Assembly: GCA_022225965.2 (NCBI GenBank) | Contig: JAKJXP020000014.1 | Coordinates: 248,001-312,000, forward strand | Reading direction: 5' to 3' | DNA: 64,000 bases | Source: Diatrype stigma | Lineage: Eukaryota; Ascomycota; Sordariomycetes; Xylariales; Diatrypaceae | Shown here: positions 24,070-35,316 of the stretch, one piece after another | How positions within the stretch are numbered: the stretch's first letter is position 1 | Layout: each line of letters begins with the position of its first letter | Position numbers and translations under genes: made by a program | Notes under the pieces: generated by a model | Database searches by the model: none | Told to the model about the DNA's origin: nothing | What the model saw: the letters and a program-made list of their open reading frames with translations, nothing else

Positions 24070-25068
24070 ATGGTGAGTTCTTCTGTCGCAGCAGCAAGCT
24101 TGGAGGCCGAGTATATAGGGTACCTTTTACTAACATCGCCGATGCAACATAGTCGTCACCCTTCGACTTAAGTCAGTATACATCCATGACCGCCCACCCC
24201 GTCTTCTGCCAGAAGCCTGCCGCCGACCCTTCCTGCTGCTCCCCCTCTCTTTCCAACATTACCAAGCTTCCTCGAACCAAGCCGAGGCGAGGAAGGGCTG
24301 GGAAAGGGAGAGCCGGGGGGGGGGCGCTATCTTCCAAAAACCCACCCTCTCTCGTTCGAAAGCTCGGCAGCTAACAGGAACCCACAGACGGCGGCGCATG
24401 CGTGGCGATGGTGGGCAAGGACTGCGTGGCGATCGCGTGCGACCTGCGGCTGGGGATGCAGGCGCTGACGGTGTCGAACAACTTCCCCAAGATCTTCCAG
24501 TACGGGGAGCACGTGTTCCTGGGCCTGACGGGGCTGGCGACGGACGTGTCGACCGTGTCGGACGTGTTCCGGTACAAGGTGAACATGTACCGGCTGCGGG
24601 AGGAGCGGGGCATCGCGCCGGCCACCTTCGCCAACCTCGTCTCGTCCTCCCTGTACGAGCGCCGCTTCGGCCCCTGGTTCGTCAGCCCCGTCGTCGCCGG
24701 CCTCGCCCCCAAGACCGGCCAGCCCTTCATCTGCGGCTTCGACTCCATCGGCTGCATCGACTTCGCCAAGGACTTCATCGTCAGCGGCACCGCCTCCGAG
24801 CAGCTCTTCGGCATGTGCGAGAGCCTGTGGGAGCCCGACCTGGTGCGTGCTCCCTTTCCATTCTCTCTGGCCTCTCCTACCTTCTATCCAACTGCTTGTG
24901 CTATGACTGACTCGACGATTGCAGGGACCCGAGGACCTATTCGAGACGATTTCGCAGGCCCTGCTGAATGCCGTGGACCGAGATGCGTTGTCAGGATGGG
25001 GTGCGCACGTCTACATCATCGAGAAGGACAAGGTTACCAAGAGACTACTAAAGGGGCGACAAGATTAA
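24070..25068 (+). CDS. PUP3: 20S proteasome subunit beta-3 (Pup3)
   Basis: This is a 206-aa non-catalytic beta subunit of the 20S proteasome core. Exons are 24070-24072 (the ATG alone), 24153-24171, 24388-24842 and 24925-25068. The spliced N-terminus reads [30 protein letters not shown], and there is no propeptide or catalytic Thr, as expected for beta-3. Diagnostic segments include [51 protein letters not shown] and [24 protein letters not shown], ending LLKGRQD. Length matches yeast Pup3 (205 aa). The first exon contributes only the start codon, followed by an 80-bp intron; this is inferred because the next open segment lacks an ATG. It converges with the SERCA gene, 402 bp apart. Confidence 0.95.
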
Positions 25069-25470
25069 GAGTGATGTCACATTATGAACAAAATGGGATT
25101 GGACGGGGGCTCATGCAATTCCGTCTACGCAATAGCTATGATAGATCGGGAGAATTATGATATGGAATTTATGGCTGTCCCCGTGGACGAGCAACTCGAA
25201 GAATCGCCACTCAAGGGCTCAGGTCGGTGACTTGCACGACAGGTACGGGAGCCACCGATGGCTAGGTGCCATGTCATAGTCCTGACTAGAGGTCATTGTA
25301 TACCATTAGAGTCAATGAGAACCGGCCAATATCAGGACGTGCCTGTTATGTGAAATCTGGAAGACAACCGATACGATTCAACTATATGCAACAGAATGCA
25401 AGTCAATGCAGCCGAGCTCTAACACATCTAGCTAGTCTAGTCTACTGAAGCCAGATCTATCTATACTTTC
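25069..25470. other. Intergenic: convergent 3' ends of Pup3 and SERCA genes
   Basis: About 400 bp holds the two 3' UTRs; nothing else is seen. Confidence 0.6.
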
Positions 25471-28400
25471 CTACGCCTCCTTTTTCGCCTTGATCGCCTC
25501 GAGCGTCGTCCTCTGCGTAAAGAACCGCCGCTCAGCAAGCTTGAGTATTTCGTCGATGAAACTGCTCCTAGTTAGTAACTGCCACCGCTTTGAATCATCC
25601 GCGGCCGGTGGGGTATAAACTTACAGGACTGGGGCACTGATGAGAATCACCGCCTTCCACTCGACCCAGTTCAGGGGGAGGATGGAGAAGAGGCTCTGAA
25701 GGACGGGGGTGTAGAGCAGTGCGAAGTGGAGAGCCATCGACAAGGCAATAGCGTACACGAGCATCATATTGTCCCAAAGAGGCAGGGTCAGGAGAGATTC
25801 GCTGGACGAGAGTGCGTTCATGGCGTTGAACATCTCAATGACGACGAGGATCGAGAGCGAGACAGTCGATGCTGACTTGGCCATATCATTGCTGAACATT
25901 TCACAGCCGATACCCGAGAATTCCGCAGAGCACTTGTGGAAATGGGATAGCTGGTAGAAGCTGATCTGCGGCCCCTCAGAGTAGTACATGAACCACCAGA
26001 CATAGCCACCGACGGTAGCGATACCAACGTAGGTGCCAATGATCAGGTATCGCAGGAAGAGCCAGCCGCCAATAAGAGGCTCGTCACGTTTCCGTGGAGC
26101 TCTCTTCATGATGTCGTGATCCGGGGGGTTGAAAGAGAGAGCTGTCGCGGGCAGACCATCGGTGACCAAGTTGACCCAAAGAAGCTGGACCGGGATAAGA
26201 GCCTCCGGCATGCCGAGAGCAGCAGTGAGAAAGATAGAGACAACCTCTCCGATGTTTGACGAGATGAGATAGCGGATGAACTGTTGCGTGTTGTTGTAGA
26301 TGGATCGGCCTTCTTCGATGGCAACCTCGATAGTCGCGAAGTTGTCATCTGCAAGAACCATGTCGGCAGCCAGTTTGGCGACATCGGTACCAGAACCCAT
26401 AGCAACACCAATATCCGCCTTCTTGAGAGCTGGAGCGTCGTTAACTCCGTCACCAGTCATGGCAACAACCTCGTTCAGGGACTGGAGAAGATCGACAAGT
26501 TTCGACTTGTGGCTTGGCTCTACGCGAGAGAAAAGGGATGCTGTGCGCGCTGCCTCGAGTTGTTCGCCGGGAGTCAAATTGTCGAATTCTCGGCCAGTGA
26601 AGCTCTTTCCTTTGAGATCCTCGTCCTTTCCAAAGACACCGATTTGACGGCAGATGCTCTCTGCGGTATTGCGGTTGTCGCCAGTGATTACAATAACTCG
26701 GATTCCGGCATCTCTGCATTGCTCAATGGCAGCGGAAACCTCTGGTCGAGGGGGGTCTAACATGCCAACCAAACCGAGGAGGGTGAGATTCTGTTCTAGT
26801 TGCGCGTACTGAGCCGTCGACTTGGCGTTCTGGAGCAGGGGGTTAGAGCTGACATCATCGATGCTCGCAAGAGCAATCACTCGCAGTCCACGGTTGCCAT
26901 ATTCCACGATTTCTCCCAAGAGAAGGTCGCGAAGCTTGTTATCAATAGGAACGCGTTGACCGTTGGCTCCGACTAGAGTATGTGTGCACCTGTCGAGAAT
27001 GGATTCCGGAGCACCCTTGACAAGAAGCTTCTTCTTTTCACCGTTCTGAACAACAACGGACATGCTCTTCCGGTCTCTGGAGAACTCATATGTAGCAATG
27101 CGGGGGTATTTCTTTTCGTAGTAGGCGCTAGCATGGTGTAGGCGGTCCTCAGGGGTGCTAGACGTAGGCGCGCAAGGCCCAATCTTCTCGGCCAGAACTC
27201 TCAATGCTCCCTCAGTAGGCTCTCCGACGTTCGAGAAGTTGCCCGTTCGGGCATCATAAGCGAGCCGAGCATCGTTGCAAAGTGCCGCCACCTCATTGAT
27301 CTGTCCGACTGTGCTAGAAGTCGTAGCTAAGTCCCGGTAAACCTGCCCGTTGCGCTTGATATTGCCTCGCGGCGCAAACGTGGTGCCTTCAACATCGAGC
27401 TCCTCTAAACCAGATCCGTTATCGTTGATGTAGACCACCTTACTGACGCTCATTTGGTTGGTGGTAAGGGTACCAGTCTTGTCCGAGCAGATGACACTGC
27501 AGCTTCCAAGGGTTTCCACGGAGGGTAGGCTTCGTACAACGGCATTCTTGGCGGCCATCTTTCGAGTGCCGAGAGCTAGGCAAGTGGTGATGACAACAGC
27601 TAGACCTTCAGGGATTGCAGCCACTCCAAGAGATACGGCTATCTTCAGGTAGTAGATAGCGCCCTTGGTCCAATTTCCATGACTGGGATCCGCGAAGTTG
27701 GGAATGTTGATCAGCCACACAAGTATGCAAATAACAGTGATGACCTTGGCAAGAGAATCTCCAAAATCATTGAGCTTCTGCTTGAGTGGCGTCGGTTCAG
27801 AAATCTGAGCAGTGATGCTTTCGTGGATATCGCCAATAGCGGTGTTTGACCCCGTAAGAACGACGACAGCCTTAGCGCGCCCAGTAACGACAGTAGTCCC
27901 TGAGAAGAGCATATTGACCTGATCCTGGAGTACTGCCTTGTCATCCTTCACCACAAGGTTGTGATCCTTGGTGACACTCTCGCTCTCTCCAGTCAAGACA
28001 GCCTGGTCGACGGCGAAACTGTTGCTATCGATCGATACGACTCGGCAATCGGCAGGCACTCTGTCACCAACAGACACCGAGATGATATCACCCGGTACTA
28101 ACTCTTCAGCTTTGACACGTGCGATTTGTCCATCGTTCCTGATCACGCTAGCAGCATTGGCCGAATATTCTTGGAGCGCAGCAATGGCCTTTTCCGCGCT
28201 GCTTTCTTGGGACACGCCGACGACAGCATTTAGAATGAGAATAGTCAATATCTGCGAGGTAGATGTAAGTGTTAGTGAATCAATTGCAAAGACTTGCCAG
28301 ATTTAGAGGTTCGTCGAGGAATACTCACAACTGCCGGGTCGACAAATGCGCCCCAGCCACCCTCGTCCTCGAAAAGGGCCAGAACGAAAGACACTGCAGC

Positions 28401-28672
28401 GGAACCGAGAAGTATAATGACGAGTTGATCTTTGAATTGCTCAAGAATGAGCTCCCACAAAGGTGTCGGTGGCTCCTCAGGAATGGCTATAAGAGAAGGC
28501 GACCGGTCAGCGCACGACTTGAGTGATACAGACAGTTCGACAGGCGCAACTCACCATTCTTGCCATACTTGGCCCTGAGCTTCACTACCTGCTCGTCTGT
28601 AAGACCAGACTTGGCGTCAACGCCAAATTGGCCCAGGACGTCTGGTATGGGCTTTGCGAAGGCGCCCTCCAT
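25471..28672 (-). CDS. SERCA-type P-type Ca2+-ATPase
   Basis: This is a 997-aa endomembrane calcium pump of the P-type IIA class, like Neurospora NCA-1 and animal SERCA; it moves cytosolic Ca2+ into the ER at the cost of ATP. Minus-strand exons are 28555-28672, 28329-28486, 25625-28251 and 25471-25561. All hallmarks are present: TGES in the actuator loop (about 179-182), PEGLA in membrane helix 4, the phosphorylation site [12 protein letters not shown] with Asp about 349, KGAPES, and [28 protein letters not shown]. Further helices follow ([32 protein letters not shown]). The last exon supplies [19 protein letters not shown] and ends KAKKEA. The N-terminal exon reads [20 protein letters not shown], a typical cation-ATPase N-terminal domain. 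No frameshift or missing catalytic residue is seen. Confidence 0.96.
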
Positions 28673-29213
28673 GGCTGCTAGGTGGACTGGGCGTGGTCAA
28701 TGGCGGGGCCGTATATGTGTCTATGCTTCTGGACAGGCCGACGGGGTATGATATATATAGCTGGTATATGTGCTGTATATGTGCTGTATATGTGCTGTAT
28801 ATGTATTGCCAAAATGGCCGGCGGGTGGAAGGCGTGGGATCACCTTGCAGGCAAAGTAGGACAGGAGGAAAAGAAGGAATAAAAGCTGCTGGTGTTCAGG
28901 ATCCGACTATTTGAAGATGCCACATGTCTTTTTCTGGTTCCAGGAATCGAAAGTTAGCTCGACACGCCACCGGAAATGTCACCCTTATATGTACGAGTAT
29001 ATGTATTTGTAAGAGTTTAGGTACGGGAAGACAGGTCAACACCGACGGAATGCGCTCTGACCAAACAGTGGAATCCGGGAGAGTTTTGCATATGCGACAG
29101 GTTTGCGTGGATCTGGATCGTGTATCGCGGTGGCAGACAACCTACTACCTACTTCCTACAGAGTACGCAGCTGCTACTTGAACCGTCGAGGCCAGAAGGC
29201 CAAAAGGTGTCCT
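28673..29213. other. Intergenic: upstream of the SERCA gene
   Basis: It contains an 11-bp repeat (GCTGTATATGT, three copies at 28772-28804) about 100 bp upstream of the start codon. No gene is supported. Confidence 0.6.
28772..28804. repeat. Three perfect tandem copies of an 11-bp unit
   Basis: GCTGTATATGT is repeated at 28772-28782, 28783-28793 and 28794-28804, in the SERCA upstream region. Confidence 0.9.
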
Positions 29214-29215
29214 TA

Positions 29216-29866
29216 CTCGTCAGGGCTCTAATCGCCTTCTGACCCACATTTTGCCCGCTTCGCGGATGTGGTCAGGTATTTTCATTTTGTCACGAACCTT
29301 TATTTTGTAAAGTTATCTACATAATTCCCCATACAAATTAGGTGCAACCTTATGTACTCCACCATTTGCCAATACAGCCGCATACATCAATATAGGGCAC
29401 TTGCATATAAGCCTTTTGCAATAAATTATCGAATAAAGCAATACGGCTTTAGCACGTATAATTATCAACACCTACAATTAGCACCCTTAACCGCTACAAT
29501 TAGCACCCTTAACTGCTGCAATTAGCACCCTTAACCGCTGCAATTGGCACCCTTAACCGCTACAATTAGCATCCCCGAGCCTTATAATTATCGTATATCG
29601 TAGGTTATTCCGAAAGGCAGCAATTGCAGGTGCTTACCTTATAAGCATTGTCAAAATTTTCGTCGGGGCCGGTCCGGCTTTATCTTGATGCATCTATGCG
29701 GAACATTGCAATACGGTGCGCTACATACTTTTTGGGTGGGAACGCATACAAATTGTATGTACTGATTAATGTGACAAAATGAAGGTTCGTGACAAAGTAA
29801 AAGTCCCTGACTACATCCGCGAAGCGGGCAAAATGTGGGTCAGAAGGCGATTAGAGCCCTGACGAG
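29216..29866. mobile_element. MITE-like non-autonomous DNA transposon with 93-bp inverted ends
   Basis: This 651-bp element is bounded by 93-bp terminal inverted repeats at 29216-29308 and 29774-29866. The outer 54 bp are identical, and only 6 of 93 positions differ overall. The ends read CTCGTCAGGGCTCTAATCGC and its complement. It is flanked on both sides by TA (29214-29215 and 29867-29868), the target duplication expected for Tc1/mariner/pogo (Fot1-like) superfamily elements. The interior is AT-rich, has no transposase ORF, and carries a 22-bp tandem repeat. It lies between the SERCA and Ran genes and interrupts neither. The near-identity of the ends suggests a fairly recent insertion. The superfamily is inferred from the TA duplication only. 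Confidence 0.9.
29472..29581. repeat. 22-bp tandem repeat, five copies, inside the MITE
   Basis: Units of the type CTACAATTAGCACCCTTAACCG start at 29472, 29494, 29516, 29538 and 29560. The first four differ at one or two positions and the fifth is degenerate in its second half. Confidence 0.9.
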
Positions 29867-29868
29867 TA

Positions 29869-31508
29869 GGCCCTGGCTAACCTTAGAAGGCTCCTTAGTA
29901 GTAGCCAATGCAGGCTAGGCCGGCTGGGCAGACACCTGCACCGCAGACACTGCAGGTGGGCTGGCAGGCTGGAAACAGTTTGGAAATTCTTCAGAGCTAG
30001 TGACGTTCTGGCCCCAGTCCCCCAGTAGATAAGGCCTAGATAGACCAGATAGAGCAAGAGATAACCAGGCTGCCAGGACGCAAGCAAAGCACAGGCCCTC
30101 TCCGACCCGCCGCCCAGCCGGATATCCCTGCCAGCCGGTTCTCGGCAACCAATTACGTAGTCGGTTCACCGTCCTCGGCATGCCTTCCTGCTCTGCCAAA
30201 AGGCTTAACTTGTCGCGCTGCCACTGGATGGCCCCGCGGCCTGCATTGACACGCGGTAAGGCTGGAGGAAAATAGTCCAATGACTTCTACGCATTTCTGC
30301 CTATGATGTAGGAGCCTACCTACGTAGCTATATGAAATTTAGGTATATACCTGGGGTAGGTAGGTATCCACACACAATGTAGGGTTTTGTAGTGGTATTG
30401 GTTTGGATAGCATGTAAATATTGTCTAAAGCCATTATTAACCGTAAAGACCTGCATAGCAAGTGTTGTTAGATTCGACGCCCATTTATTTTTCAAACGCC
30501 ATACATTCCTAAACGATTTCTAAAAACTAGATTGTTGGGGACCAATTATCCCATGTTCTGAGCAGCTTATGGGCTACTGGTTTGTCACAGACATCAAAGG
30601 TATCATCAGGTCTTGTATCACTTCCTACGTAGTCGACCTTGTTCCCTTTCATGCTCCCTCTCCAGCTACTCCGCTGCCTCCTCCAGAGCTCGATTCGACA
30701 TCAAAGTTTGAAAGTGAACCAGAAAAATATTAGAAGGGCTCTTTTATTGGGGAGAACAAGGGCTTTGGAAGACAGTAGCCCTCCCTAAATCAGGATGCCT
30801 GCTTTGATCATTAACTTCCTTGTCATATTTTACTTTCATCATTTATAAGTACTGTGTATATATACACATATGCATATATACATCACACATTGGTTCCTTG
30901 TAGACCCAAAGTAACCAATGCCATATAAGGAAATCGACTTGGACGGTCTTCGTAAACGATAATCATAGCTACAAGCTATTAGTTTAGCTTGTACACTAGC
31001 AGGAATTAAATAGGACTGGACGAAACTGGAGTTGCTTGGCTGAATAAAACAGTTCTCCATCACCTGAAATCAAGGCGTAGAATGCACTCAGATGGTTGCT
31101 GTTAAGCTCAGCGCCAATGTCACCCGTCGCATCTAAATTGGCACATGTCACGAGGCCGTTTAGCTCGGAAGTTGGGAAGCTAAACGCCGTCCTTCACATC
31201 ATGATGTCTATGGGTGTTGCTATCTAGATGCCGCAATACGGCGATACGTCAGAATCGCCCCCAATACAGAGGCCATCAACCCTCGTTGAGAGTTCGCACT
31301 TTCATTCCACGTGCGTGTTCTCGTTCTCATATTCTCTGCATCCTTGCCGAAGTCGAAATTATCGTGGTCCATCATAACCATACGTGCCAGTAATTTTCAC
31401 CGTGTTAGGCGATCGTCTCCCCTGCGCTCTATCTCAGAAAAGGGGACAGTGACAAGGCGTCGGGCGACTCGCACCGTCCCAACGGCGTCGCCTGTTATCA
31501 TGGTTTGT
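29869..31508. other. Intergenic region between the MITE and Ran
   Basis: The part at about 29880-30270 is more GC-rich and has overlapping minus-strand ORFs, but none resembles a known protein. The rest (30280-31500) is AT-rich. A perfect 9-bp stem with a 12-nt loop lies at 31157-31186. No gene is supported. Confidence 0.55.
31157..31186. other. Perfect short inverted repeat (CGTTTAGCT / AGCTAAACG)
   Basis: Nine-base arms at 31157-31165 and 31178-31186 flank a 12-nt spacer, about 320 bp beyond the Ran stop codon. It could be a hairpin in a transcript or a dimeric protein-binding site; neither is shown. Confidence 0.45.
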
Positions 31509-32491
31509 TTACAAGTCATCCTCCTCCTCGTCGGGCAGGGCGACCTCGACAGCCTGCTTCATCTCCTCCTCGTACTGCTTGAGAAGGTTCTCGTCGACTT
31601 GAGCGGTGGGGGGAGCCAGAGCAGGCGCGGCAACGAATTCCTGATTGTCATAGGTCAGGCCGGAGTGCAGTCATACGAGTTGGAATATACTTACCAAGGC
31701 CGGGTTTCCAACCAGCTTGCGCGCAAGCCACAGGAAAGGCTTCTCGAAGTTGTAGTTCGACTTGGCAGAGATGTCGTAGTACTGGAGGTTCTTCTTCCGG
31801 TGGAAAGTGATGGTCTTGGCCTTGACCTTGCGCTCCTTCACATCGACTTTGTTGCCGCAGAGGACAATAGGGACGTTCTCGCAGACGCGGACCAGGTCAC
31901 CTAGTTTGAGAATATAAGTACAAAGCCACCTATGGATGATATTTAGTGGCAGCAACTTACGGTGCCAGTTGGGGACGTTCTTGTACGTGATTCGGGAAGT
32001 AACATCGAACATGATGATACCACACTGGCCATTGATGTAGTATCCATCTCGGAGACCACCGAACTTCTCCTGGCCAGCAGTGTCCCAAACATCGAAGGTA
32101 ATCTGTCCGTAGTTCTGCGCGGATATTAGGAAAACTGCGCTTATGCAATGTATTTGAGACCTGGGAGAGGACGGAGCCCAACATACCGTGGTGAAGCCAA
32201 GGGGGTGGACCTCGACACCAAGAGTAGCCATGTACTTCTTCTCGAATTCACCAGTCAAGTGGCGCTTGACGAAGGTGGTCTACAGGCAACGATCGAGGAT
32301 TAGTCTACCATAGAGCATCGTCGCAAAGGGGTCATAGCGCAGAGGAGGGGTAGGTCGCAGATGAGGCAATCCCAACCCGGTAAACAAAACAGAGCAGCAC
32401 GACGCAACAGCGGTGATGGGAGGAAACTTACCTTGCCGGTACCACCATCGCCGACTAGGACGAGCTTGAACGTGGGAATCTGTTCAGCCAT
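31509..32491 (-). CDS. GSP1: GTP-binding nuclear protein Ran
   Basis: This is a 214-aa small GTPase that drives nucleocytoplasmic transport and spindle assembly. Minus-strand exons are 32432-32491, 32187-32279, 31961-32114, 31695-31900 and 31509-31640. It has the P-loop GDGGTGKTT (14-22), effector region [28 protein letters not shown] (62-77), NKVDVK (119-124) and SAK (148-150). The acidic C-terminal tail LPDEEEDDL is the Ran hallmark and replaces a lipidated cysteine motif. The first exon ends exactly after GTGK, a split position in the P-loop. Splice signals are canonical throughout. Length equals that of other fungal Ran proteins, so the model is complete. Confidence 0.97.
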
Positions 32492-34397
32492 GTTGCTTGA
32501 TGGATCGGTTGAGATGGTGAAGTAAACAAGCCGGGAACTATGATCGACGTCAGTGGGGTGAAAGCTTTAATAATCGGTCGGTGCGCGGTGCGTGGTGGAA
32601 GATGAATCACAAGCTAGGCTAGCGGGACCTGCGATTTATATTCTTGGGAGTGCTGTGAAGCGAGGTGCCTAAGATGGAAAGCGCTCGTACCTGAAGTCGT
32701 TGAGAAACCGTTATGAGGTATGTGGAATGGATGGAAGGGTGGAGTGGATTGAAGTGGTAGAGTTGTCTGGCAGGAAAACAATCGTCGGCGGTAAAATTGT
32801 TTCTCTGCTAATTAAGGCTTTCACACCGACCGAAGTGGAAAGAAGGAATGGGGGGCAACTGAGCAACCTGGCGGCCCTGGCTGCCCTTGGATCGCTCTTG
32901 GGGGTATCTGCCAAGCTTGCAAAACCTTAGGTCGGTGGGTCCAAATCACGTGTCTTAATACATACCTATATTCACCTCCAGGCTCCAATGCTATCAACTT
33001 CACTACTGTTATCAACTTCAGCGCAGTTCAGTTGCAACCCAGCAGCACGGGTCTGTACAATACCTACTATCGGTCGGCTGGTAGGTAGAGGTGGCTGTAT
33101 GTATGTAGTTAATTTGTGTGTAACGTAAGGTAGTTGTACCAAGGCCGACTTGTTCTGGGCTTTTGTTTGCCCGATCAGTACTTTTTGGGTACCCAATTAG
33201 GTAGGTATGTAGGTATGCTGTCTACATACAAAGTGAACCAACAATCGGGGCGCTTCAAAGCTTCCATTACTTCCTCAGCCTTCTATGAAAGGCCAAACAT
33301 GAAATTGTTCTACACATTATCCAAATACCTGTACCCGACATATGCATATCTGCTCTTCCAGTACATTTCTATGAATCACATTGGCAATACGCTGCTTGAA
33401 TTATGCATACACTGGGACATACTACACATAATTATAGGTACATAGGGAAGGCACGTTTCCAGTTAAATGGCAGAATGGCAGAATGGCAGAATGCTCAGCT
33501 TTCAGTCGTTCCCTAGGTAGGTACGGTCTACCTACGTGCATGGGTACCCACAAACAGCGAAATGACGTTAGAACCACATTCGTTTGGTAGCGGGGTTGAA
33601 CTGCCACTGATGCGGGGTCCCAGCTAATAAATTGAATGCAACTCAGGTACCTACTTCCAACCTAGTTGCTTGCTCCATGGAGCAAGACATCCTCTCTGCC
33701 TCTTTTTTTTGACACCCAACCTTCAATCCTGCCTAAGACCTAACTAAGACGTCAAACATCATGGTCCCGGATGCTCATTCGATGCAACCGGGAAATACAT
33801 GCCTGCCTTACGTGGATATATCAGGTATCTAAGTACCTAGAAGCTAAGTGTCCAACCAGTTAGGTAGGCATTATATAACTCGGAACTATTGCCTTGATAA
33901 GTGCCTGACTGAAGTTGGCTACTGATGCTACTGACCTACCTACAGGTACTTCCGTGCTTGGGTAGACATATACTTCCATGCAGTATATACATACGAATGC
34001 TAGTATTGGTCAGCAATTAGCTGAAAACAACATGTGCATTGGTAATCGAAGTGAGGCTGTCCTATCTAACTGCTAGAAGGAAGGTTTGGGGTTTGGAGGC
34101 TTGAAATGGAGATATGCAATAATCATTGAACACATTGCATTGTTCCGAGCGCCCGTCAAAATTCATGTCATGAGTCTTTTATTATGTTTTGGTGGACCAT
34201 GGTCGAACTCCTTCCTGCCTTTTTGGTTGACACAAGATGCCCAGCGTTTCCTACAACTGCAATCATGGCCGTTGTAGCTCACCCGCGCCTAGCCGCCAGC
34301 GTACCAACACTAATATGACCGATATCTGCCCAGTAAGGCCTCAATGATGATTTAGGCAGATGAGTAGGCCACGGGTCTTGTAGTCCATTGTTCCTCG
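32492..34397. other. Intergenic: upstream of Ran to downstream of Nas2
   Basis: About 1.9 kb without a convincing gene. GGTA/TACC-type clusters occur near 33080-33110, 33197-33220 and 33513-33545, and three copies of GGCAGAAT at about 33472-33497. Confidence 0.6.
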
Positions 34398-35316
34398 TCA
34401 GATTGGTAGAATGTGGCAACCTAGAGAGCCTCTTCCGCCCCAGTTTCGCGTTGGGGTCAGGTTGAGTTGCAGTTCTTGTCGCTGTCCGGAAGTTGTCGGA
34501 CGAGATACCTTGACAAGTATTCTCTGCTGTAATTAACGGGTCAGTATACCGTGTTACCGTGCAGTCGGAACGTGGTGCAATAGCATCTACTAAGGGCCTT
34601 GGACTTATTGCCCTAGTTAATACTTACTCCTTCGTTTCCTTGGACACACTCAGCGACCTTCTTCAAGCCATCATGGTTGCTCTTATTGACGTAGCCAAAA
34701 TTCCGAATCTCGTCACCGGCCTTCAAGCCGGCTGATTCCGCGGGGCTATTCGCGACGATGCTGTTGACCTTGGCAAAAGGCTCTCCTAATGTTTCTGGAA
34801 TGGAGTCCCCCAGCATTGCCGCGTGATTCGAGGGTGCGGGTGCAATTTCATCCGTGTCCTGAAGACTCGCGAAATGTTCGTGTAGGTGTTTCTCGATGGC
34901 ATTCATGAGATCTTTGTAGTCATTACGCAGACGGATGATTCGGGAGCGGGTGGTGCGGACTGTTTCCAGACATCAGTACGGCTTCAGAGGTAAATCCTTC
35001 ATCCTCCTAAATTCGTACTCTGCGCTACATCGATGTCTGCTCGAGGGAAGCCGTCCGCCGTTGTAAGAGGTGTGTCCATGTTAACGCCATGCTGGGAATT
35101 GCGTCAGTAATTGAATCGCACTGCTCGTAAGATCTAGCGACTGACGGAGTCCAGGACACCACTCAGAGCTCTCAGTTCGGCCTCCATGCCCTCTTTCTTC
35201 AACTGCAGCTCTGCGAAGGAGAGGTGCGCGCCATTGCCATTAGCCAGTGGCCGCGACGACGGACCCGAAGGAACTGTTGGTGCATGAACGTTATCCATCC
35301 TCAAAGGAAGGCCCAT
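34398..35316 (-). CDS. NAS2: 26S proteasome assembly chaperone Nas2/PSMD9 (p27)
   Basis: This 234-aa chaperone binds the Rpt5 ATPase during assembly of the proteasome base. Minus-strand exons are 35146-35316, 35019-35091, 34628-34959 and 34398-34526. An N-terminal helical region (LSFAELQLKKEGMEAELRAL; HGVNMDTPLTTADGFPRADI; RSRIIRLRNDYKDLM) matches the Nas2 N-terminal domain. A C-terminal PDZ domain follows (FAKVNSIVANSPAESAGLKA; GDEIRNFGYV; RILVKVSR). The final exon ends LTPTRNWGGRGSLGCHILPI, the conserved Nas2 C-terminus, which confirms the last intron. A second in-frame ATG six codons downstream (MDNVHAP) is an alternative start. It shares the window, but not a promoter, with the core subunit gene PUP3. 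Confidence 0.93.

Noticed and set aside
29472..29581. CRISPR-like spaced repeat
   Set aside because: Units are directly adjacent with no spacers and lie inside a eukaryotic MITE.
29915..30280. 121-aa minus-strand open frame next to the MITE
   Set aside because: Composition looks like translated GC-rich noncoding DNA; no homology pattern or conserved motif recognised.
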